NCBI RefSeq assembly: GCF_033958435.1
Contig: NC_134138.1
Location: 266,515,798-266,579,797 of the forward strand
Direction: 5' to 3'
Length of the DNA stretch: 64,000 nucleotides
From: Carettochelys insculpta
Lineage: Eukaryota > Chordata > Testudines > Carettochelyidae
Made by a program: the position numbers and the translations under genes. This document shows positions 32,559-43,982 of the stretch, one piece after another (positions within the stretch are counted from its first letter, which is position 1; each line of letters opens with the position of its first letter). Below the pieces are notes generated by a model. The model had not been told where the DNA came from. It did not search any database and was given only the letters and a program-made list of their open reading frames with translations.

Positions 32559-33300
32559 CTTGTTTGATGATGCAGTAGAACCTCAGTATTACAGACACCT
32601 TTGACAGGGAGATTGTAACTCTGAACAAAATATTATGGTTCTTGTAAAAGATAACAACTGAACCACAGGTGTGTGTGCAGACAAAAGGTGTACTGCTCTG
32701 GGAGAGGGGAAAACTTCTGTGCTCTCACCAGAAACAACTGGTGGGAGTGGAGCAGGGATGGGGAGCAGGAGCAGCTTGGGGCTGAGGAGGGCACACGGCC
32801 AGTGTGACCCTACACCCCTACTCAGCAATAACAATTGTGAAACTATTGTGCTGAAAAAATTTCTGACATTCACAATCTTAATTTAAATCAAACAAGCACA
32901 GAAAGTTCCCTTACCTTCTCAGCTTTTTGTAGTAACTTATGACTAAAACTATACAGAGCTGCATTTTCTTTTTTGGGGTGTGGAGGGGGGTTGGGAAAGA
33001 GGTGTTGCTGTTGCTGCCTAAGTGTATATTTCTGGCTCCAAATGCCTTGCATGGTTGAGGCAAAGTTACGGCAGCCTGCAGTTCTGGTGCTCAGGGACTC
33101 CAAGGTCACACTGTATTCCCAACAAGTGCCAGCATAGCATTCCAGCTCACAGCTAGCTGTGTGCAACTGGGGGAGGACTTACTCATACAGAGTACACATA
33201 GTTTATCTCAGAAAGTTAGTCCCGTCTAAATGAGCTGTACAAATTGGAATAGACCCATTTCCCCCGGCCGGTAATAGCCACCCTACTCCAGATCACCCTG
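32559..33300. other. Interval upstream of the RHEB CpG region
   Basis: A 'cagtagaacctcagtattac' segment at 32572 looks like another mariner/Tigger end. No gene was recognised. Confidence 0.4.
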
Positions 33301-33831
33301 ACTTTTGCCCTAAAGGTTTAAATGTGCAGTGCCTGAACGTCCCTCGGCTTCACTGAAGCCAGCACGTCCAGCACCAGAACACGGTGAGAACTGGCTCCCC
33401 GCCTGCCCTTTTGCTAGGGTTGCTACCCACGTGCAAGCCGATCTCTTTAACTCCCGGGCCAAAGGCGAGAGTAGCAGGGAGCCCAGGTGCAGGGGCTCTA
33501 GCCGCTGTTCCCTCAGCCCGGGCGGCGGGCACCTAGACCAAACCAGCAGCCTGTGAGGTGGGCGCCTGCGCATGCCCTTAGCTTAAGGCGCGCTGCGCCC
33601 CTTCCGTTAACAAGCAGAGCCCCGCCCCCTGGAGATAGCGGCACATTCTGGACGCGGCACGCGGGTTCTAAAGCACTCCCAACGGCGGCCTAGTTAACCG
33701 CCCCGACCACGCACGCGCGTTCCGTCTGCCCACCTCCACCCGCTTCCCAACCTCAAGGGACAAGACCGCTTCAGGCAACCAACCCCAATAAGGCCTCACT
33801 TAGTCACACATGCGCAACTCTCTCGTCTCCG

Positions 33832-33973
33832 CCAATCGCGGTTTACCTAACTCATCATTTAGCTCTGCCTCACACTTCAAATACAGCCAATCGTTATCGT
33901 TGGCTAGTCAGCACCTGTAACCTGCCGCCAATGTCGGGCTGCGAACTGTAACCCACATCAGGTTCTGGCCCAA
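33832..33973 (+). promoter_or_regulatory. Array of four same-strand CCAAT boxes
   Basis: CCAAT occurs at 33832-33836, 33887-33891, 33928-33932 and 33969-33973, with steps of 55, 41 and 41 bp, all on the plus strand and 361-502 bp before the ATG. Such boxes are the usual NF-Y sites. The two 41-bp steps are close to four helical turns. Binding itself is inferred. Confidence 0.65.
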
Positions 33974-34094
33974 TCAGCGATCTCACTGGCCCCTTAGTCA
34001 AGGGGCGGTGCAAAGCCAGAAAATGACGCAGCGACTTTTCCGCGCCATCGCCTTTCCGGCCGGTTTTTAACGCCGCAATCCCAGACTCGGTCCG

Positions 34095-34102
34095 TGACGT
34101 AA
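34095..34102 (+). promoter_or_regulatory. CRE/ATF-like site TGACGTAA
   Basis: TGACGTAA lies 232 bp before the RHEB ATG. A half-site-like TGACGCA is found at 34024. CREB/ATF binding is a motif-level inference. Confidence 0.45.
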
Positions 34103-34138
34103 AGACGTTCAGTTACGCGAGGCTGGTGTTGTTAGGGG

Positions 34139-34146
34139 TCACGTGA
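34139..34146. promoter_or_regulatory. Palindromic E-box TCACGTGA (CLEAR/M-box type)
   Basis: The 8-bp palindrome TCACGTGA lies 188 bp before the ATG. This core is the preferred site of MiT/TFE factors (TFEB, TFE3, MITF) and is also used by USF and MYC/MAX. Which factor uses it cannot be told from sequence. Confidence 0.55.
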
Positions 34147-34207
34147 GGACAGCGTCGCTGGTGAGCGTAGGGAGCCCCGTGCGGTCGGTACGGCCGCCGG
34201 TCTCTGC

Positions 34208-34306
34208 ATGTCGCTCGTTGCCGTTTCCTCTTCCTGTCGCTCTCGGGGTCTCCAGTCCGGTCCCTCTGCTCTCCCTCGCCTCAGTCGTAGCCGTCGCCGC
34301 CCTTGA
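34208..34306 (+). other. Candidate upstream ORF in the RHEB leader (32 codons)
   Basis: An ATG at 34208 opens 32 codons and stops with TGA at 34304-34306, 27 nt before the RHEB ATG. Its context is weak (T at -3, T at +4). A second out-of-frame ATG (34306-34308) overlaps the stop as TGATG and would read across the RHEB start into exon 2. Whether these lie in the mRNA depends on an unmapped transcription start. Confidence 0.4.
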
Positions 34307-34333
34307 TGTGGGTCTGGGCCGGGCGGGGAGAAG

Positions 34334-34385
34334 ATGCCGCCGTCCAAGTCCCGCAAGATCGCGATTCTGGGCTACCGGAGTGTGG
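34334..34385 (+). CDS. RHEB: RHEB coding exon 1 (residues 1-17 and first base of codon 18)
   Basis: The exon encodes 'MPPSKSRKIAILGYRSV' plus the first G of Gly18, then a consensus donor GTGAGT at 34386. RHEB is a farnesylated Ras-family GTPase on lysosomal and other endomembranes. In its GTP form it activates mTORC1, and TSC2 turns it off. The start of the P-loop is visible (residues 13-20, GYRSVG|KS), with Arg15-Ser16 where Ras has Gly12-Gly13, a hallmark of RHEB. The ATG at 34334 has A at -3 and is followed directly by the conserved N-terminus. Residue 3 is Pro, where the human protein has Gln. Joining to 63762 keeps frame. The exon lies in a CpG-rich promoter. Confidence 0.97.
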
Positions 34386-34860
34386 GTGAGTGCGGGGCCG
34401 GTGGCGCGTTGGTGGTGGGGGCAAGTGAAGCTGTCGCGCCGGGCTGAGAGGGAGGGGGATGGCTACACGCGCTCAGGTAGACTAGGTAGCCGTTGTGGAG
34501 AGCCCGCGACCGGGCTGCGGCCCTGGGCAACTTGTCTTGTTGAGGCTGAGGAGGCTACCGGCGGGAGGCCGGGTGAGTGCCTCCCACTGACTGTTGTGGG
34601 TGAGGCTTCTCGGCGGCGGGGAGCGCGGTGGGAGTCTGGCAGCGGGCTCTGAACTGCCAGCCTGGCCGAGCCCGGAGCGAGGGTTCCCTCTCCCTCTGCA
34701 TCACTCCGGAGCGTCCTGCGGGCGGGTATTACACCTCGCGTGGAGAGCCCCCGCGATACGCGTAGCCTGGGCGAGAGCTGTCAGCCGCGGGTTCCTGGCA
34801 GCGGGTACGGTAGCTTCCCTTGACCAGGGCAGCCCGGGGTGCAGTAAACGTACGTGATGC

Positions 34861-36150
34861 CGCCAGAAACTCATCTGAGTTATGGAGCGCAGCCGCCTTT
34901 CCGCGGGTCTGATGGCTGGCACCGTGCTGGTCGCTGTCGGTAAGAGCGCTCCCTTGTCTCGGCGTCTGCCCTCGGGGTGTCGTGTTTGACGCAACTTCTC
35001 GGGCCCTGGAGTAGGTGCAATTCTAAGAGTGCTTCGGCTCCCAAGGTGCTGTGTGACACGGAGGGGGTAGTGTGCTGACCCAGGACCCATGGAGAGACTC
35101 CACCTAGCTTTTTCATGTGTCTTTCTAAAACGGTCACTTGGTCAGAAAGAGTTCTTAATTAAAATGGTCCGGTGTCTGCTTTCTTAAAGGAGAAGAGCTA
35201 GTTATTTATAGTCTACTGTAAAGCTAGCATTCCTGCTAACAAAAGTTGAAACTTGTAATAAGATATTCATTGTAGCAGGGTTCACTGTTATATGAATGTA
35301 TATGTTTTCCTATGTGCTTTTGTGCATTTAATGTAATGGTCACATGTCTGGAACCCCTTTCCTGATTATTAGTCCTTGTGATGTGATTGCTGGGACACCA
35401 GTTAAGAACAATACATGGATGATATCAATTCCATTGGCTCAAGGAAAATATGGGGTGATTCCTTTCACTCTTAATTTCCCACTCCCATGGTCTGGGCTCC
35501 TGTACAGAAGACATAAGCCCCTCTCTTGCTGCTAGATTGTTCCCCTATAATTGATTTGTGCTTGTCTGGGTGGAATAGCCTGGTGGATGGCTAAATGTCC
35601 TGTTCTCCCTATTTGTTTGCTTTAGCTTCAGTGCTAGGGACATCCCATCTTGTTGGCTGCTCTCTAGAGGTTTTATTCATAAACCTTTCTAAATTTTAAA
35701 AACTATAGTAACGTTAACATGGCAGTGCACAGGCCAACCACTATCACTTCAGAACATATGTAAAGCACAGCTTCTGTTGACCCATGTAAATAGAACCAAG
35801 CAGAGGAATTCCCCAGAACCATCAAGCAGCAGTCTGAAGCTAACAGTTACTGTCAGCTTTTCTTTATTTGTTCACACTGTTTCATTACCCTTTTTTTCAG
35901 GTAGTTCTTAAGCTTCTAGTGGCTTCAACTGGCACAATTTCTAAACTAGCAGCAGAAGAAATATGTTTTAAAAATTAACAGATGAAGCACTCCACATGTC
36001 ACTTCTGTCATTAGTAAAAGTTGAAAATGTGCTCTTCAGCAAGGACCTATATTTAGATGGTTGTGAAACACCTAAGAATGAAATCTCTAACCCATAACAG
36101 GGGCATCCAGGAATGGCTGCAGAATAACTTTGCTACCTCTTGATTATATT
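34861..36150. other. Start of RHEB intron 1, no repeat recognised
   Basis: No repeat family or exon was recognised. Short minus-strand frames at 34701-35137 are a by-product of GC-rich sequence. Confidence 0.5.
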
Positions 36151-36154
36151 GCAT

Positions 36155-36255
36155 CTTTGCAAAACAAAAAAGCAGTCCTGTAGCGCCGTAAAGATTAGCA
36201 ATATTATTTATTAGGTGATGAGCTTTCATGGGACAGACCAACTTCAGATATGGAG
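36155..36255 (+). repeat. Partial copy of the foldback-SINE family
   Basis: It contains 'caaaaaagcagtcctgtagc', 'aaagattagcaa', 'tttattaggtga' and 'gagctttcatgggacagacc', the middle of the SINE seen at 37954 and 58771. It shows one arm only. Confidence 0.6.
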
Positions 36256-36784
36256 AATAATAAATGCTTTCCGCTCATTTATCAGCTTAGGAAAAGAGGA
36301 GCGGGGGGAATCTGACAAATCAGCCAAACGGTGGGGTGGGAGACTCCTGGAAGTGTGTAAGTTAAATGGGATGCCTAGGATCACTGCAAATATCAAAGGT
36401 GGGGAAACTGTCCTTGTAATGTGTAAGGTAATTGATAACAATATAAATACTAGTAATTGTCTGAATCTGCTCAGTTAGTGCCCAGTTGAGCATAAAAGCC
36501 CCCCCACCCACCTGAATCTTCTATTGAATAGAAGAGTAATAAATTGCTGTACACCACAAAAGACTGATTATTTCTTAACCATCACATGTATAGTAATAAA
36601 AAGGATGAATTCCTGGAAAGTGGGTGGTAAGACAGTTAAACAGTTATGTAACTGCTTAAAAGTGAGTAATATCAATTATTCCCTTTATAGAATTATGGTC
36701 CCTGATTCTTCTGTCATTTGAGCAGTCGATTCTAGAAATGTATCAAGTCTGAACTCAATTCTTCTTTTTTGAACACGAAAGAGG

Positions 36785-36880
36785 CCAGGTGGGTGAGGTA
36801 ATATCTATTTTGGGACCAAGAAAGACAAGCTTTCAAACTTGTCTTTCTTGGTCCTATAAAAATATTACCTCACCCACCTT
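36785..36880. repeat. Foldback repeat of a different sequence
   Basis: 'ggtgggtgaggtaatat' with 'accaagaaagacaag' is followed 10 nt later by its reverse complement 'cttgtctttcttggt' with 'atattacctcacccacc'. The family is distinct from the GTTAGTCT foldback SINEs. Confidence 0.65.
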
Positions 36881-37381
36881 GTTTTTTCCCATATCCTGGG
36901 ATCAGTATGGGTACAAGACTTCTTACAGCAGTTTGACCACTGTAAGGTATGAGGGATGCCTTTAGCTAGCATTCCTGAATATAATCTCAAATGTTGTTCC
37001 TGCACTTGTATTTTAGTAAAAAGAAATCAAACTACAGAAATTTGAGTTATTGTTGATTTCAGTATGTAAAATTGCTATTCATGAAAGATATGGTAAGAGA
37101 GAGGATGCCTAGTTTGTCAACCTGTAGGAGACTGACAGTGGATTCAGAAGGTCTACCTGGTGGAGAAACCAATTGAAATGTCTGCCGGGTAAAGCAATAA
37201 CTGCTAAAAGCTTGAGTAAAACAAAAATGAGGAAAGATGCGCTCAAGCAAAATGTCCCCTGTGGAATCTTCCTAAAATTTGGAGGATGTTCTGCAGAGCC
37301 ATTTTTGACCAAGGTTGGGGCAGATTCCAAAGCAGAAGGGGCCTTGAGGAGAAAGTTCAGCCAACAGTTCTTTTGGATCAA

Positions 37382-37659
37382 GGGTACGTCTACACTAGCC
37401 AGGAAGATTGATCTGCTCAGGGTCGATCTTCTGGAGTTTGGTTTGTTTTTTTTGTGCGCCTAGTAGGGATAGGCAAAAGCCACCTTTTCAGGGGCCCAGT
37501 AGATCCTTGACCTCCCTTACCTGTCACATCTCATGAGTACAACAGCGGAAACTCTCCAGTTGGAAACTTGTTCAGTAGCGACAGCCAAGGAAACTGAGCA
37601 CAGAGGTCGATTCTAGCTACACGTCTGCAGTTGACTTTTGCCTAGGGTAGACATAGCCC
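37382..37659. mobile_element. Harbinger-type MITE in RHEB intron 1
   Basis: The ends are 'gggtacgtctacactagcc' and 'gggtagacatagccc', with flanks 'caa' and 'cag'. There is no coding content. Confidence 0.6.
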
Positions 37660-37747
37660 CAGAGTGCTTCAGTTTATTAATCCTTTTGCTGCACTGGACT
37701 CTAACTTGTGACGTGGAGAAAATATCTTGAGTGGTCAGGACCTAGGC

Positions 37748-38550
37748 CCAGGCCTACAACCTGCCGCTAAGGAGCTACTTGTAACTCTTTAAGGACGACT
37801 TTGTGGCTCCTGATGCTATAAATGCAAAGTATGAAAAAAATTCTCTTGATTTATTTTTGCTAAATGGTGAGTGTCTAAAAGCCCCAGAATGAACTCGTAT
37901 CTAAATAGCAAGTGATATATGCTCTCAAAAGATTGCTGTACTACTTGTAAGGAGCAGAGAGAAAGCCGTGCCGGTCTAGATACTATCAAAACAAAAAAGC
38001 AGTCAAGTAGCACTTTAAAGACTAACCAAATAATTTATTGGGTGAGCTTTTGTGGGACAGGCCCACTTCTTCAGACCATAGCCATACCAGAACAGACTCA
38101 ACATTTAAGGCACAGAGAACCAAAAACAGTAATGAAGGTGGACAAATCAGGGAAAAAAAGTATCAAGGTGAGCAAATTAGAGAGTAAAGGGGCAAGAAGG
38201 GTGGGGGAAGTCAAGAATTAGATTGCATACTTGGCTTAATCTAATTCTTGACTTCCCCCACCCTCCTTGACCCTCTAATCTCTGATTTATCCACCTTGAT
38301 TACTGTTTGGTTCACTGTGCCTTAAATATTGAGTCTGTTCTGGTATGACTATGGTCTGAAGAAGTGGGTCTGTCCCATGAAAACTCACCCAATAAATTAT
38401 TAGTCTTTAAAGTGCTGCTTGACTGCTTTTTTTTCTCTTGTAAGGACTGTCTCATTCCATGCATTGTGGCTCTTGAAATACTTGTTTGGTTTGTTTTAAA
38501 CCAAATTGGGGAAAAATGTCTCTGTGTGCTATTTTGGTTGGTGACCCCTC
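37748..38550. mobile_element. hAT element with a perfect 8-bp target duplication
   Basis: It is flanked by 'acctaggc' at 37740-37747 and 38551-38558, the duplication length of hAT transposons. The ends are 'ccaggcctacaacctg' and 'ttttggttggtgacccctc'. It is the same family as 20098-21180. Foldback SINE 3 is nested in it. Confidence 0.8.
37954..38436 (+). repeat. Foldback SINE 3 (483 bp)
   Basis: A perfect 10-bp duplication 'cttgtaagga' (37944-37953, 38437-38446) bounds it. The two arms are inverted copies meeting near 38225-38240, where 'gaagtcaagaattagatt' faces 'aatctaattcttgacttc'. It is the longest foldback copy in the window. Confidence 0.75.
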
Positions 38551-38559
38551 ACCTAGGCT

Positions 38560-39545
38560 GTTTGCAGCTTCATAGCCTGTGGTTTTCCATTGCTGCATTT
38601 AACCTAATTCAAATCATTAAGCATCATGTAATGCTTGTCCCTCTAATTAAAAAGTAGCTTTCTGCATTCCATTTATTAAGTAAATTTTTAAGATGTCCGC
38701 AGAATTGTATTGCAGTAAACTGTTTTTGATGACAAAGCATCAGTTGCCGAGGTCCATATTCAAGTGATGTTGCAAAGTACAAATAAGTCCATCTTTTCCT
38801 GTTACTGAAAATCAGTGATCTAGCTATACTTTGAGAATCTAAACAGGCACCTCTTTTGCAAACACCTTCATCCGGAAGGTCAGACATAATCTCTCCCATA
38901 CACTCCCCTTGCTTTCCTGCAAACTACCGTCTCAATTTTGTCTGGACTGAGTTTCAGCTACTTGCACTTCTCCATATCCTAGTCTCCTTTAGATGTTTGC
39001 AAAGTTACTTGACCACAGTATTGCTGTCAGAAGAAGGTTGTGGAGACTACTTACTGAAGAAAAAGCACTGTTTTCATTACTAACATTCCTATCGCTTCCT
39101 AAAGGCTGAGCCAAGAGAGGGCAAAATGCAGCTCCACAAAACTCTTTACCTTTTATAGGGGAAGGAGCAATTGCACAGGGTTAACCCATGAGATCTCTGT
39201 TGGGCTTTGACAGCCAAGATGGATGAAGATCAAGAGCACAGGTTCTGGCATTAAGCTGCTTTTAAACTAAACCAAAATGTCTGCACAGGATTTTGTTCTA
39301 ATTTGTTTAAAAATCAATTTAATTTAAACCATTGTAGTTTTTGAATGTAGCATGGTGGTAGTTTAGACCCCACAAGATGCAGGTGGTTAAGTTAGGCTAT
39401 TTACCAGAAATACATAGCAAACTTTTCATATCAGGAGGAGCTTGTGTCTGTTAAATTGTAGTATTTAGGGTTAATTGTCTATTTATTATTCAAGACCTAC
39501 ATAGAGCCTGTTACAGTCAATATTTGTCTCCTATGCAATAGTGAC
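38560..39545. other. Intron sequence without a recognised feature
   Basis: No coding signal or named repeat was recognised. Confidence 0.5.
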
Positions 39546-39557
39546 ATAGTAATTTTT

Positions 39558-39757
39558 ATCAGAGAGGTAGCTGTGTTAGTCTGTAGCTTCCAGAACAACA
39601 AGAAGTCTTGTGGCACCTTATAGACTAACAGGTATTATGGAGCGTAAGCTTTTGTGGGAAAAGACCCACTTCATCTGATGAAGGGGGTCTTTGCCCACGA
39701 AAGCTTATGCTCCAAAATATCTTAGTCTATAAGGTGCCACAAGACTTCTTGTTCTTG
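39558..39757 (+). repeat. Foldback SINE 2 (200 bp)
   Basis: A perfect 12-bp duplication 'atagtaattttt' (39546-39557, 39758-39769) bounds it. The head is 'atcagagaggtagctgtg'. The right arm inverts the left arm and stops at the complement of 'caagaagtcttgtggcacc'. Confidence 0.75.
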
Positions 39758-40142
39758 ATAGTAATTTTTTGAAAGTTCATAATTTTTTTACAAGAATCTA
39801 CATGTTTTTGTGTAGTCTGGTTTACCTTCACAAAATATTTCAAAACTCATTGACACCTCAGTACAGGAATCATGATCCATTCAGTATTAAATCAGAGGTT
39901 AGCTGGCTGGTTAGCCTGTAACTATTGTATCAGAGTGGGAACAAAATTCAGCTGGTGGGTTGAAGTATGTCATGATCGAATTTAGTGTGGCTTGTAACAT
40001 ACCAACGCCATTGTATTAGCCGTCACCTGGACCTACCATTAAATTCTAATATTTAGGATTTTGCAATATTTAATACTTAATGTTATTAGAATTGAATTCT
40101 TAAACTCAGAACAGTTTTGAGTCACAGGGGGATGCTTTAGAG

Positions 40143-40836
40143 CAGGTGTGGGGAATCTTTTTCTGGGGTGGGGGGGCGGGTTGGACCCATTGACCGTCAG
40201 GAGGAGAACCTCATGGATGTGGCCTTTGGTAAAGAGCAAGGTGGGGAAAGACACTTACCTCTCTTATGCAAATTAGCATGCCTGGGTTTCCCCTCACACT
40301 CCAGCCATGTGCAATCTGGGGAGAGCAGCAAGACTCAGGGCCTCCCCTCAGGGACAGATGAAGTCTTCTGGGACTCCAGGGCTAGTAGATTTTTATGAAC
40401 ACCCCCTAAGGTTCTGGGGTGGAACCCAAAAATGAGGCTCAGTATGTGGAGGGTGGGGGTGCCAGAGCAGGGTACAGTGCAGGAGTGGGCTAGGGGATCT
40501 GGGTGGGAGGGAGCCCACTCCTGCACTGAGTTCCTGGCTGATCTGAGTGATGGAGTGGAGCCTGAAAGCAACAGCACAAGGGACACAGCTTCTGTGCTGC
40601 AGTTGTGGTCCCTGGGTTGGTTTCTGACCACAGCTTTATTTAATCTGGCTTGCAAAGTTTGGGGCTCTTCCCCTTCTACTCCCCAGCACAGCATCAAGCT
40701 GGTTCTTTAGTCATGCGGAGGGTTTGGTGGGCCTGTGTGTAACTAGGACACCAGTTCTGGATCCCTGCTACTGGGTGGGAAGCCCCAAACCTTGGGGGTT
40801 GGATGTCGCCCGTGGGCTGAAGATTCCCAACCCCTG
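40143..40836. mobile_element. hAT-like non-autonomous element
   Basis: The ends are 'caggtgtggggaatc' and 'gattcccaacccctg', which are inverted. No clear 8-bp duplication was seen. The interior is G-rich, and its open frames are not credible. Confidence 0.55.
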
Positions 40837-41277
40837 TGAGTCTAGAATACCAGGATGATTAAACGGGCTGCTCCCAACAAGGGACTGAGATGAGACTTGT
40901 GTCAATTTTGATTAAAAACTCCATTTTTATGATTCTGTCTGCCTGTAGAATCCAATGTACTGCAGTGAACTTGTTAACAGTAACTGGGACACTAGAGGCA
41001 GCATATTCAGCTGTAATATCAAGCCACAACAGGGTTATTTAAGGATACTGGGCTAGGATTAACTCTTGATTTGCCACCTTTATATTTCTCTGTCAAATTC
41101 CTAAATTGTTTATGCTTGTAGTTTCCTGATTCCTTGTTAGCTCACTCAACCAATAACATCATGCTTGAATAAGGCATGGATCCTACTGTTTCTATAAAAT
41201 TGGAAGGCTAGTGTTTTAAAATACAGTAAATAACCTACAAGGGTAGGTTCTGCTGCAATTAAACGCTGAGTGTGCAG

Positions 41278-41611
41278 TAGGGATGTAAAAGGTTAACTGG
41301 TTACCCGGTAAACATTAGGTTTACCAGAATGCTTATGTGGTGATAGTTTGGCCGCCCAGCCAGCCACACTAGAGTGGCTGGACCCTGGCCCTGGCAGGAA
41401 GGGTTGCTGGACCCCACCCATGTGAGAGCAATCCACGGTGGACAGGCTGACCTGGAGCAGCCCCTGCTAGGTGTTGCAGGCAGGACCTCTGCCCCACATA
41501 CCCAGTGGGACTGCAGCACTGGCAGGACCCCCTGAGTCTAGCTGGCTTGCCAACAGTTAACCATTATAATTTTGGTCATTAAGCAGCTATTTTAACTTTC
41601 TAAAATCCCTA
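41278..41611. mobile_element. MITE with AGGGATGTAAA-type ends
   Basis: 'tagggatgtaaaaggttaac' at the left is roughly inverted at the right as 'ttctaaaatcccta'. The flanks 'gtgtgcag' and 'atgtgcaa' agree at six of eight positions, suggesting hAT. A second copy begins at 62528. Confidence 0.5.
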
Positions 41612-42569
41612 ATGTGCAATGCTGTCTTATGGAAGCACAAAACAATTCTCTGGCTTCTATAATGCAGCCACTGCTTAATATACTTCACTCTTATACTAAT
41701 GCCAAATTCAGTGATAAAGTAACACTAGTCTGTTAACTTTCCGTAGCTACAGCCATCAGCTAGAATTTATTAAAGATTTTCTAATCATAGGAATATATGT
41801 TGAATAATTAAATCAAGTGCTTATCTACAGCATGAGTGTGGCAAATGTAGGTGCAAATCTATGGTGCAGTGGCTTGCTGTGCTGTAAATTAGTCCAGTGC
41901 AGACATTACTGTAGTATGCTGAAAGTTCCATAGTGCACTTTGTGCTGCTGTTTGAAATGGTAGTAAGTCAAAGCATACTAATGCAACGTCTGTACTGCGA
42001 ACTTTGGTCCATGCAAGTTATGTAAGCATAGAGCTGCCATAGTTCATATATCGCTTGTTTGATGCAAACAACCAAGTACACGAACAATGATCCATGCTCT
42101 CACCAGGAGTGTTTGTGTTGATGTGCATTGCTCCACAGCCCAGTGTGCTACTTTTCACTGTCTGGCACAGCACCTTTTGGAAAATCTTTCTGATGTGAAA
42201 AGTCATGCAGGGGTATATGAGAGGAAGGAGGCCAAGTTCACATGGAATGGAGAAAATTGGCTTGACAATGCCATTAGGTCACATACTTTTTGTGTCTCTT
42301 TGAAATTCCACAAAGGTGTGTTGTGCTCTTTGCTGTTTTGTTTGACGGAAGCATGGAGCCTGCACAGCTCTGCATGTGTCATGAGCATTGCAAATACAGC
42401 ATGAATGATGGTGTGGTATTTGTAAAGATACAGGAAGAGCTACATCAGTCTGAGACGCTTGCTTCAAGGACAGTTTGTCTAATGCAGCAAAAGTGTGTCG
42501 TTCGTAGCATTCACTGGGCGGCAGCAGATCGTAGAGTGTCACTTACTTCTAGGTCTGAGCACTAACCTG

Positions 42570-43320
42570 AGGTTGCTTGGGATGATGAGTGGCTGCAAAA
42601 CTTCTGGATGCAGAAGATCATTCAGAAATTTGTGTGCTAAGATCACACTGCTGCTCTAGCCCAGGGACAACAGAGTGAGAACTGCACCGACAGTTGAGAA
42701 GCATTCTGGAAGCTTGCAATTTTGGATTGCAACTAGCTAGTGGGAAATCTTGGAGTTTGCAAATCTACAGTGGAGACCATTGTCATTCAAGTGTGAGGTT
42801 ATTAATGTGCTCCTGCTACATTGGGTTGTGACTCCCAGCAATGTGCAGGATGTAGTAGTGAATGGGACTGGTTTCTGGATGGTGGTGGGGCTTGTAGATG
42901 GCACATGTAGCCTTAGTATGGCTCCAGCCCAGGTTGCCATGAAAAGCATCAGACAGGGCTATTTTTTTTTCTATGGCTAGTCGAGATACAGGACCATTCA
43001 GGAAGCTGCAAGCAAGAACATCCTTTTCTCCCAGCTGATTATTGATATTTCAGTACGCAAATGGTAGTGAACCCAGGGGACAAGCCTACCCCTTGCTCCT
43101 CTGGCTTGTGAAGTCATATTCTGGTTACCTCTCTAGCATCAAGGAGAGATTCAGCTCCTGGTTCAGCAGGTACAGCATGGCAGTGGCATGTGCTTTTAGT
43201 AGATTGAAGGTACACTGGTGGTGTCTATTCAGAGTGTTGTCTCAACATATTAAAATAACACAATGTTTTTAGTGGCCTGTTGTCCTTCATAATAGCTGTG
43301 AGGCATGAAGGGCAGAGTGA
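42570..43320 (+). pseudogene. Harbinger-2 transposase remnant
   Basis: Fragments parallel the Harbinger-1 transposase: 'DDEWLQNFWMQK' (about 42580) against 'SDQQWLQNFCMSK', 'KSTVETIVIQV' (about 42755) against 'RSTVGAMVIQV', and 'GQAYPLLLWLVKSY' with 'YSMAVACAFSRLKVHWWCL' (43078-43230) against 'YPLLPWLMKPY' and 'RMAAECAFDHLKARFRCL'. The catalytic Glu position reads Ala. The central IDGTH motif is not recognisable. Stops are frequent in every frame, and it is clearly older than the Harbinger-1 copy. Confidence 0.65.
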
Positions 43321-43505
43321 TTGTCTGTCTGCTGACTTGGAACAGCCTGATGGCCATTAGAGCTCAGCATGGAACTGTCTGTGGGAGGCCTTGAAAGAGC
43401 ACTTTTAAGGTCTAACACTTTAACGTAGTGTTGTGGATTGTGCTCTGCCTTGAACTTTTGGGGCAGTTAGGTACTGCAAAATGTTTGGAGTACATTTATG
43501 ACCAT

Positions 43506-43775
43506 TGCAGTGAAGTCTCATATCTGGCAATCTATTATCCAGAACTCCAAAATAACTGGTATTTTTAACCATAAGTACACTTTTTTTGTAAATACAGCGA
43601 ATGAAGTATAAATTCAGTGTACAGTAGTACCATTGATAAAGTACTCTGCATACATTTTGTTTTCTTGTTTTTCTTTAGTGTTATACATTGCTAGGCATAC
43701 CTCTGTTGTGCAGACTATTTGACTATCTGGCAACCTTCTGGTCCTGGGACTGGCAGATATGAAAGTTTGCTGTAC
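43506..43775. repeat. Tigger/mariner-like repeat
   Basis: It begins 'cagtgaagtctcatatctgg', and a segment near 43590-43770 matches the left edge of the window (1-190). The family is inferred from the terminal look. Confidence 0.4.
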
Positions 43776-43982
43776 GTTGTTTTAATGAACATTACAAATT
43801 AAGCAGTGGTGGTAAATTTATAAGGAGGTCTTCAGAATTCATGACTTCAGGTGTAGAAGGCCTCTGCAAAACACTCCTGTACAACCTAGGCATGGAAAGT
43901 AGGATATGACAGTGAGGAGTGGAGAAAATGAGAACTCTTCCAGTTAATGTGAAACCTAGAACATTTTAGTTCCTGTTTCCAT

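Larger units (their letters stand above)
33330..34860 (+). promoter_or_regulatory. CpG-rich promoter region of RHEB
   Basis: Base composition changes sharply here: CG dinucleotides are frequent (for example 33630-33740 and 34020-34800), unlike the flanking AT-rich DNA. The region surrounds the first coding exon at 34334. No TATA box was seen, which fits a housekeeping CpG-island promoter. Transcription start sites cannot be fixed from sequence. Confidence 0.8.

Noticed and set aside
33310..33573. Minus-strand frame suggesting a divergent gene from the RHEB promoter
   Set aside because: It has no recognisable domain, is Arg/Leu/Pro-rich from GC content, and has opposing open frames over the same bases.
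34143..34652. 169-codon open frame over RHEB exon 1
   Set aside because: It starts at GTG rather than ATG, is in another frame than RHEB and reads through the donor site. GC-rich DNA favours such frames.
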